DNA of 9,865 nt, taken from Bacteroidota bacterium (lineage in GTDB: Bacteria > Bacteroidota > Bacteroidia > Bacteroidales > Bacteroidaceae). Made by a program: the position numbers and the translations under genes. The stretch spans positions 1 through 9,865 of the forward strand of contig JAEXAJ010000080.1 of the NCBI GenBank assembly GCA_023458215.1, read 5' to 3'. This document shows positions 1-6,160 of the stretch, piece after piece (position 1 is the stretch's first letter; the number at the start of each line of letters is the position of its first letter). The notes beneath the pieces were generated by a model. The model was given only the letters and a program-made list of their open reading frames with translations, made no database searches and was not told the origin of the DNA.

Positions 1-354
1 TATGTATACTATAGCTAGTATTCCGGGAGGCAGTAAATGCCGGAGCCATTGTTCTTTTTGGGGTTGAGTTCCGGTTATTTGGGTGTAGTAATATAAATAA
101 ATCAAAGGAATAAGTAACGTTAATGCCCAACAGTTAAAACTAGGCATGAGTGAGAGACTTTGGCAAAGGATGAAAGATGCATAGAGTGTATAGGTACTTA
201 TAGCCCATAATCCTAATAAAAAAGGAAGAATTGATGTGGTGGTATTTACTTTTTTTTTGAAATATCGTAGTTGTATCAGGCAGCAGCTAGTAATTGTAAT
301 CCAAGCAAGCAATGAAGTACTAATAGTTAATATTTGTAAGGTAAGTAGATGCAT
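1..354 (-). CDS. N-terminal part of a multi-pass membrane protein, possibly a membrane-anchored AraC-type regulator (partial)
   Basis: Reading the minus strand from the ATG at 354-352 gives 118 codons without a stop up to the window edge, so the 3' part lies outside. An in-frame TGA lies a short way upstream and no other ATG intervenes, which fixes the start. The protein begins MHLLTLQILTIS and is strongly hydrophobic, with apparent membrane segments at about residues 4-28, 43-66, 75-91 and from 107 onward, separated by short polar loops (for example QLRYFKKKVN and TQPQKEQW). The segment LIPLIYLYYYTQITG followed by a polar stretch and a new hydrophobic start resembles the N-terminal membrane domain of many Bacteroidota AraC-family regulators, which carry a helix-turn-helix at the C-terminus. 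That half is not visible, so the regulatory role is inference; another polytopic membrane protein is possible. It is transcribed divergently from the TonB-receptor operon. Confidence 0.6.
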   Translation of the reverse strand, partial: MHLLTLQILTISTSLLAWITITSCCLIQLRYFKKKVNTTTSILPFLLGLWAISTYTLYASFILCQSLSLMPSFNCWALTLLIPLIYLYYYTQITGTQPQKEQWLRHLLPPGILAIVYI

Positions 355-474
355 TTCTTTACTTTTTTGTTGTAAATATACTCAAAAAGAAGTGATATGG
401 AGGAATTATCTATCTTTATTTTACATTTAATAGTGCAAAGATGAAATAAAATGTTTTTCTTTGTTCCATAAACG
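355..474. promoter_or_regulatory. Divergent intergenic promoter region
   Basis: This 120-bp AT-rich stretch separates two divergently transcribed genes, so it should hold promoters for both. Bacteroides promoters typically have a -7 box TAnnTTTG with a TTTG about 20 bp upstream. For the leftward gene, CATCTTTGCA on the minus strand (434-443) differs from the -7 consensus at one position. For the rightward operon, TATCTTTA (411-418) and TTTCTTTG (456-463) each differ at one position. None has a convincing -33 TTTG at the proper distance, so the exact promoters are not assigned with confidence. No clear operator palindrome was found. Confidence 0.4.
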
Positions 475-3102
475 ATGAGAATAGACTATATTCATAATAT
501 ATTTTGTGTTTTATTTATTTTCTTGTCCGATACTTGTCTTGCACAGGGACAGACACAAATATTGTATCATGATTCCTTACGGAATATCCGCCTTCAGGAA
601 GTCGTGGTGATTGCAACTCAATCGGATTCTCCGGATACTCGCTCTGTTATCGGTCAAGATGCTATACGTCATATACAAGTAACCGATCTGTCCGGATTGA
701 CACAATTGCTGCCGGGAGTGTTGACGCGTAATCCGGATTTGAATACACCGGCAGCATTTACAATTCGTAGTATATCAAATACTGATCCTACCAATGCTTT
801 GGGGACAGCCGTACTGGTAGACGGCTTGCGGATGAATAATAATTCGAATATGCAGCAGGCTGCTCTTGGAGAAGCAGGAAAGTTGTATAATAGTTCTGCT
901 CTTTCAGGGTTTGATGTACGTTCAATAGCTCCTTCTTCCATTGAAAGTGTGGAGGTGATAAGAGGCGTTCCTTCAGTCCGTTATGGTGATGTGACCAGTG
1001 GTGTGGTGTTGGTAAAATCGAAAGCGGGACTGCAACCTTATACAGCAGGAATACGTTTTACTGCAACCGAAAAACTATTCTCTATAAGTAAAGGAATAGG
1101 TATAGGTACACATGGAGGCACCTTTTATGCGGGAGCAGATTATGCTCTTTCTACTCAAGATGCCCGCCGGCCGGAGCAAACCTTTCGACGCATCGGGATA
1201 CAAGCTTCGTATGCAAAAGACTTTCCTTCAGCAACATTTCGTGCAAACTTTAGAGGATTTCACATGCAGGATAAGGATGAAAAAGGAGCTAATATGTTGG
1301 ACGGGGAATATCAGAAGGCAGTGAACCAAGGTGTTTCTTTTTCGGTAAATGGACAGTGGGATCTAAAGAAGTCATGGCTGACTAATCTTGAATATGAAGC
1401 CGGAATGACGTATGGCTATCAAAGGAATCAGTCTAATGTTTATAATTCGGGTACTCAGCAAGTTACTACTTATGAAATGCAAGCTGGTGAACATGTCGGT
1501 CATTTTCTTTCACCCAATTATTTTGCATATCTTTCAGTGGAGGGGAAGCCGTTTTCTGCTGATGCATCTTTAATAGCCAATCTTCGGAGTTCTATATATA
1601 ATAAGGTGTATAATCATCTTTCTTTGGGCCTAAGAATCGGTACGGAAGGTAATCGAGGGAAAGGTGTTCACTTTGATCCGCATTCTCCTCCGGTGGAATT
1701 GATCGGAATACGTACCCGTTCGTATCGCGATATTCCTTTTGTGAGGAATTATACTGCGTTTGCAGAGAATAAAGCTGTTCTTCGAACCGGAAAGATGCGG
1801 ACTGAACTACAAGTTGGTGCCCGTCTGAATTATTTGCAGACTGAATCCATGCATTATGCCCCAACTATAGAACCACGTGCCAATCTCAGACAAGTGTTAT
1901 GGGAACAGCAAGAAGATGGGTACTTTAATAGTTTCAGTATACGTGCCGGTTGGGGGGTGATGCGCAAAATGCCAGTGTTGGCCAATCTCTATCCGGATCT
2001 GTCTTATACGGACAAAAACTGTTTTACTTATAACGACGTGGATAATGGTCAGCGCTTGACCGTGTTACATACATATATTACGGACAAAACTTTTAACCCT
2101 CAATTACGCATGCCGGTCAATAATAAATATGAACTTGGTGTTAATCTTAAAATGAAGGGATTTACTGCTGATATTGTGTGGTTTAGGGAGCATCTACGTA
2201 ATGGATTTTGTACGGTACAACAGGCTGAACCTTTTACTTATCGTCGTTATACTTCATTGATTGATAAAGGAGCACAACCGGAATTGACAGATAAAGGAGT
2301 GGTAAATGATGGAAAGCTGTTGGATTATACTTCTAATGCTACTTTTGCTTTATACATGCGTCCTCAGAATGGTGTCGAACAGCGTAAAGAAGGATTGGAA
2401 TATACCTTAGACTTAGGACATTGGAGACGACTGAATTCTTCTTTCCTGGTTAGCGGAAGCTATATAAAAGTAGAAGAGAAAAATAATACTCTTTCGGCTT
2501 CTTATCCGCAAGTTGAGTTGAATGGGACTCCTTATCCTTATGTCGGCATTTACGAGGCTGCTAGCTTGCTTGCCAATTTGCATACATGGCAGTTATGTAG
2601 CAGCCGTTTTCAATGTATTACTCAAATTCCCCGTATCGGATTGATTACTACATTAACATTGCAGGCTGTATGGATGGATAAACAGCGTAGAAGTATGGAA
2701 AGCAACTATGATAATCCGATTTATTTGGCGGACAGCAATGGTAACCGAATTGATGGCAATCCAATGACAGATACAGAATATCGAAAACGCCTTAATCCGG
2801 TGTATTTTATGGATGGGGAAGGTAATTTGCATCGCTTCACTCAAGAAATGGCAACTGACAGGCGTTTTGCAGATTTGGTGCTGGAAGCCGGTACATCGAC
2901 CGCTTTTCTGGAAGACTCTTTTGGTCCTTATTTCTTATTGAATCTTAGGGTTACGAAGAAAATAGGGAAGCATGTGTCAGTGGCATTCTGCGCTAATAAC
3001 CTGACGCGGTCTAATCCGAAAAAGTTGGCGCGCAGTACACAACAATATTCACTTTTAAATCCGGAACTTTATTATGGTGCTGAAGTGAGTATACAATTTT
3101 AG
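475..3102 (+). CDS. TonB-dependent outer-membrane receptor
   Basis: This 875-residue protein is a TonB-dependent outer-membrane transporter, which takes up a large or scarce ligand using energy from TonB-ExbBD. Residues 1-23 form a signal peptide, with likely cleavage after CLA. A TonB-box-like stretch, LQEVVVIATQ, lies at 40-49. The plug domain spans about 58-184 and includes LTQLLPGVLTRN, AVLVDGLRMNNN and the typical end IESVEVIRGVPSVRYGDVTSG. The rest is a beta-barrel rich in alternating aromatic residues that closes with the C-terminal signature VSIQF. There is no N-terminal CarboxypepD-like or STN domain, so it is neither a SusC-type glycan transporter nor a sigma/anti-sigma transducer; size and layout fit the class that includes receptors for siderophores, haem and cobalamin. 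The ligand cannot be read from the sequence. It is the first gene of a same-strand cluster with a lipoprotein, a second barrel, a ferredoxin and a regulator. Confidence 0.93.
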   Translation: MRIDYIHNIFCVLFIFLSDTCLAQGQTQILYHDSLRNIRLQEVVVIATQSDSPDTRSVIGQDAIRHIQVTDLSGLTQLLPGVLTRNPDLNTPAAFTIRSISNTDPTNALGTAVLVDGLRMNNNSNMQQAALGEAGKLYNSSALSGFDVRSIAPSSIESVEVIRGVPSVRYGDVTSGVVLVKSKAGLQPYTAGIRFTATEKLFSISKGIGIGTHGGTFYAGADYALSTQDARRPEQTFRRIGIQASYAKDFPSATFRANFRGFHMQDKDEKGANMLDGEYQKAVNQGVSFSVNGQWDLKKSWLTNLEYEAGMTYGYQRNQSNVYNSGTQQVTTYEMQAGEHVGHFLSPNYFAYLSVEGKPFSADASLIANLRSSIYNKVYNHLSLGLRIGTEGNRGKGVHFDPHSPPVELIGIRTRSYRDIPFVRNYTAFAENKAVLRTGKMRTELQVGARLNYLQTESMHYAPTIEPRANLRQVLWEQQEDGYFNSFSIRAGWGVMRKMPVLANLYPDLSYTDKNCFTYNDVDNGQRLTVLHTYITDKTFNPQLRMPVNNKYELGVNLKMKGFTADIVWFREHLRNGFCTVQQAEPFTYRRYTSLIDKGAQPELTDKGVVNDGKLLDYTSNATFALYMRPQNGVEQRKEGLEYTLDLGHWRRLNSSFLVSGSYIKVEEKNNTLSASYPQVELNGTPYPYVGIYEAASLLANLHTWQLCSSRFQCITQIPRIGLITTLTLQAVWMDKQRRSMESNYDNPIYLADSNGNRIDGNPMTDTEYRKRLNPVYFMDGEGNLHRFTQEMATDRRFADLVLEAGTSTAFLEDSFGPYFLLNLRVTKKIGKHVSVAFCANNLTRSNPKKLARSTQQYSLLNPELYYGAEVSIQF

Positions 3103-3147
3103 AATGGTATTAATTTAGATAAACAAAAAGTGAAAAATAATTATCCA

Positions 3148-4326
3148 ATGAAAACGACTTACTATTTACTGATTGCTTTATTATTATTTTTTTCTTCCTG
3201 TTCAGAAGATGAGCAAAGTTCATGCCTGGTAAATATTCAGCTACTGCCTCCCGAAGGTTATTCGAATTTACCTTTTCAAGAAATGACTGTGATTTTAACT
3301 AACCAGTCTCAAGGCAGTACGTATAAATCGCAATGCTCTTCTGCCGGACTTGCTAATTTTCATGTGGAAAGTGGTTATTATACAGCTTCTGTTCATTTTC
3401 AGACAACTTCCGGGCTAATATTTAGCGGGAGAATAGAATCTTTGGCTTTATTGCCGCAACAAGGAGAAGTTTCGGAATTGGTAGAGTTACAATTATCTCG
3501 TTCGGAAACGAATGCCATTGTAATTAAAGAAATATATTATGGCGGATGCATCGGTAAAATGGGCGAAGAGTATCAATCGGACCAATATGTAACCTTATAT
3601 AATAATTCCGGTGAGACCGTTTACTTGGATGGATTATGTATGGCGGTGGTTGATCCGGCAAACAGTATTGAGTCTCCTTGGATGAAATACACCGATATGT
3701 CGAAGATTCCAATAAATGATTTGACTTGGCAATTCCCGGGTGCCGGCAGGGATTATCCTTTAGTTCCGGGTGCTGAAACAACCATTGCGACCAATGCCGT
3801 CAATCATACTGGTGGTGAATATGGACATCCCAATTCTGTTGACTTGTCAGGAGTGGATTGGGGATTTTGGGATGTGAGTTTGAGCCGTCAGGATATTCAA
3901 CCGGGTGTTACTCCAATGAAGCTTATTGCAAAACTTAACCCAAATACTTCGATGTACTCATTGCCTGTTTGGGAACCTACTTTTATGATTTTTAGTTTGC
4001 AGGGAGTTAGTGCAGAAGATTATGTGAGTGACTTGAATAACCGTGAACCCCGTCCGCAGGCTTCTAACCAAAGCAAACTTTATTTGACGATTCCTCAAGA
4101 ATGGGTTATTGATTGCGTCGAATGTGTGAGAAGTGCCGCCCAAATGACTTTGAAAAGAGTTCCTGATATCTTGAATCATACTCCTGTTTATAATCCGGAA
4201 GGAGCTTATTGTGGGAAATCACTTGTTCGTAAAAAAAGTGTGGGTACGAATGGTCAAGCTATTTATCAAGATACTAATAATGCTTCCGAGGATTTTGAAG
4301 TTTCTGTTCCACTATTAAAAAAATGA
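3148..4326 (+). CDS. DUF4876-like lipoprotein, probably surface exposed
   Basis: The ATG at 3148 is chosen over an in-frame GTG at 3130 because it gives a clean lipoprotein signal: MKTTYYLLIALLLFFSSC with the lipidated Cys at residue 18, for a 392-residue precursor. The residues after the Cys are SEDE, which fits the acidic lipoprotein export signal described for Bacteroidota surface lipoproteins. About residues 25-117 look like a small beta-sandwich of the CNA-B/prealbumin type (GLANFHVESGYYTASVHF). From about 121 a block beginning AIVIKEIYYGGC and including DQYVTLYNNSGETVYLDG recalls the lamin-tail beta-fold; the rest is rich in aromatic residues and prolines. I recognise it as the DUF4876 type of Bacteroidota, whose function is not known to me. 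It lies 45 bp after the TonB receptor and 7 bp before a barrel gene, so it is likely a surface partner of that receptor, perhaps in ligand capture. The pairing is inference. Confidence 0.75.
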   Translation: MKTTYYLLIALLLFFSSCSEDEQSSCLVNIQLLPPEGYSNLPFQEMTVILTNQSQGSTYKSQCSSAGLANFHVESGYYTASVHFQTTSGLIFSGRIESLALLPQQGEVSELVELQLSRSETNAIVIKEIYYGGCIGKMGEEYQSDQYVTLYNNSGETVYLDGLCMAVVDPANSIESPWMKYTDMSKIPINDLTWQFPGAGRDYPLVPGAETTIATNAVNHTGGEYGHPNSVDLSGVDWGFWDVSLSRQDIQPGVTPMKLIAKLNPNTSMYSLPVWEPTFMIFSLQGVSAEDYVSDLNNREPRPQASNQSKLYLTIPQEWVIDCVECVRSAAQMTLKRVPDILNHTPVYNPEGAYCGKSLVRKKSVGTNGQAIYQDTNNASEDFEVSVPLLKK

Positions 4327-4333
4327 GAGTATA

Positions 4334-5878
4334 ATGAGATTGAAAGTTGCATTTCTAGGATTGTTGCTGGGAGTATCGGTTGTGGTTTTTGCACAATCTG
4401 ATACGCTGCACATTCCTACGATGCAGGAGGTTTATGAACATAATCATTGGCTTTATGGAAAAAATCCGGTTGGATTGTCTTTCAATCATTTTGATGCTTT
4501 TTCTATAGCGCAGGCTAGTTATAGTTATAGCAGTGGCAATTTAGGTAGGACTTCTTTACCTGGCTCGTCGAATATTTATTCGGTATTGAGCGAATCCTTT
4601 CAGAAGCTTGGGAGAGTAGCTTTGTATGGACTGTTGAATTATGAGCAAAATCAGAATAACGGGCAAAACTGGAATGGTATGATTGATGATAATTGGCAGT
4701 CTGTAAATCTATGCGATTCTGTAAGCGGGGGACGACGTAATGAGGCCTACCATATAGCGGGGGCTATTTCCTTGCCTGTGTACAATCGTTGGTTACTTGG
4801 AGCACAACTTGATTATCGAGTACAAATGGTGGCAAAGAAAATAGATCCGCGTAATAAGAATCAATGGTCTGAATGGATTTTTACTCCTGGAATAGGTTAT
4901 CAGGCAGAGAATTATAATTGGGGATTTTCTTTATTTTATGCAAATAGAAAAGAGACAGTAGATTATCAAAATATGGGTACACATGCTACTTTTCCTGTTT
5001 TTGTAGCGTATCCGTTGAATTATTTTAAAACTCTTTCAAGAGATGAAAATATAAAGTGGTATTATTCGGGACAAGAGTTTGGTGGAGCTTTACAAGCGGA
5101 ATTGAATTTGGGGCGTTTTTCTTTCTTTCAGCAAATAGAAGGGAGTATAGGTATACAGCATGTAGAAAGTAATAGGATACGAGATCGTAAAGAGGGTGAA
5201 ACTGACCTTTGGCAAATAAATTACTTGGGAAAGCTGAAGAAAACTTTTATCCATAATCAGTATGAGTGGGAAGTGAAAGTGAAGTATGGGCAAACGGATA
5301 ATTATGATCCGTTACAACAACAAGAGGATAACGGAGTTTGGAAATCGTATGGAAAAGTACTGCGGTCTACTCGGTGCTTAGGGATGTGTGAACTAAATTA
5401 TAAATATCGCAAATTACGTGATGCATGGCATCCTCACTTTTCTCTTTACTCAGGCCTTAGTTATTTGTATCAGGAAAATGCACTGCTATTTTATCCGGCA
5501 AGGTATTCGCAACCTCTTCATCGACTTGCAATCTATACTACATATGCTCACAATTTCGTATTCTCCAATACATCCTATCTTGATTGTGCCTTTGGAGGAA
5601 AGTATGGCATAGGAAGAGGAACGCTGATGAAAAAAAGTATGTTTACTCCCGGTCAAGACACAGAAGAAATAAAGTTATGGCAGAATACCGGACTTTTACA
5701 AGATAACTATGATTATGAAGTAGCAGGTCGTCTCAATATGCATTTTTCTATTACATATACACATAATTCTTCTTTTTCATGGTATCTCCGATTAGCTGGT
5801 GATTATGAGTGTTCAGATAAATGCCGGTCAAATGAAAATAATAAGAAAATAGTTACATGTGTTGGTTTGATATTCTAA
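4334..5878 (+). CDS. DUF6850-like outer-membrane beta-barrel protein
   Basis: This 514-residue protein has a type I signal peptide at residues 1-20 (ending VSVVVFA, then QSD). The mature part is a run of amphipathic, aromatic-rich strands broken by polar loops, for example WGFSLFYANRKETVDYQNMG and FSWYLRLAGDYE, and it ends VGLIF with the terminal Phe typical of outer-membrane barrels. There is no plug domain and no TonB box. A motif near the mature N-terminus, HNHWLYGKNPVGLSFN, followed by FSIAQASYSYSSGNL, fits what I recall of the DUF6850 family, a Bacteroidota outer-membrane barrel of unknown function. The start is only 7 bp after the lipoprotein stop, so the two are surely co-transcribed. 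It could be a second channel or an assembly partner for the receptor and lipoprotein. Localisation is well supported; family assignment is from memory and the role is unknown. Confidence 0.72.
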   Translation: MRLKVAFLGLLLGVSVVVFAQSDTLHIPTMQEVYEHNHWLYGKNPVGLSFNHFDAFSIAQASYSYSSGNLGRTSLPGSSNIYSVLSESFQKLGRVALYGLLNYEQNQNNGQNWNGMIDDNWQSVNLCDSVSGGRRNEAYHIAGAISLPVYNRWLLGAQLDYRVQMVAKKIDPRNKNQWSEWIFTPGIGYQAENYNWGFSLFYANRKETVDYQNMGTHATFPVFVAYPLNYFKTLSRDENIKWYYSGQEFGGALQAELNLGRFSFFQQIEGSIGIQHVESNRIRDRKEGETDLWQINYLGKLKKTFIHNQYEWEVKVKYGQTDNYDPLQQQEDNGVWKSYGKVLRSTRCLGMCELNYKYRKLRDAWHPHFSLYSGLSYLYQENALLFYPARYSQPLHRLAIYTTYAHNFVFSNTSYLDCAFGGKYGIGRGTLMKKSMFTPGQDTEEIKLWQNTGLLQDNYDYEVAGRLNMHFSITYTHNSSFSWYLRLAGDYECSDKCRSNENNKKIVTCVGLIF

Positions 5879-5932
5879 ATGGAATATGTATTTTTGAGGG
5901 ACAAATATTTATAAACTAAAAGTTACGTAATT

Positions 5933-6160
5933 ATGGAAAACAATGAAGGAAAATTAGTTTCGGATCCAATGCCGGTGGGGAGATGGACGATTAATCCTAG
6001 TAAGTGTACTACTTGTTGTGAATGTATTGATGCTTGTACAAAAGGACTATTATATTTTAATGAAGAGAAAAAACTTGTTTTAATAAAATATGAAGGATTA
6101 TGTACTCATTGCGGTGATTGTGCGTCAGCTTGTGCCTATGGAGCAATTGTATTAACATGA
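5933..6160 (+). CDS. Small 2[4Fe-4S] ferredoxin-type protein
   Basis: This 75-residue protein has two CxxCxxCxxxC motifs, Cys 25/28/31/35 (CTTCCECIDAC) and Cys 57/60/63/67 (CTHCGDCASAC), the pattern of a bacterial-type ferredoxin binding two [4Fe-4S] clusters. A ninth Cys lies at 29. Neither fourth Cys is followed by the Pro common in this family (Thr36 and Ala68 instead). There is no signal peptide, so it should be cytoplasmic. About 20 residues before the first motif (SDPMPVGRWTINPSK) form a short extension that might be a docking surface. It is likely an electron carrier or a small iron-sulfur subunit; no partner oxidoreductase is encoded in the window. It follows the barrel gene by 54 bp, and its stop overlaps the start of the downstream regulator in ATGA, which suggests translational coupling. 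Why an outer-membrane uptake cluster carries a ferredoxin is not clear. Confidence 0.88.
   Translation: MENNEGKLVSDPMPVGRWTINPSKCTTCCECIDACTKGLLYFNEEKKLVLIKYEGLCTHCGDCASACAYGAIVLT

Noticed and set aside
236..430. Plus-strand ORF of 64 codons at the left
   Set aside because: It lies antisense to the membrane-protein frame at 1-354, has no recognisable domain, and its composition looks like the complement of hydrophobic coding sequence.
669..941. Minus-strand ORF of 90 codons inside the TonB receptor gene
   Set aside because: It is the antisense shadow of the conserved plug domain, with no domain of its own. The same applies to other overlapping small frames in this gene and in the two genes after it.
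3130..3147. GTG start for the DUF4876-like lipoprotein
   Set aside because: The ATG at 3148 gives a normal lipoprotein signal with the hydrophobic core right after a Lys; the GTG only adds six polar residues in front.
6118..6156. ATG at 6118 as the start of the regulator
   Set aside because: It would add 13 residues from within the second cluster motif of the ferredoxin gene; the starts at 6157 or 6169 give a proper signal sequence.
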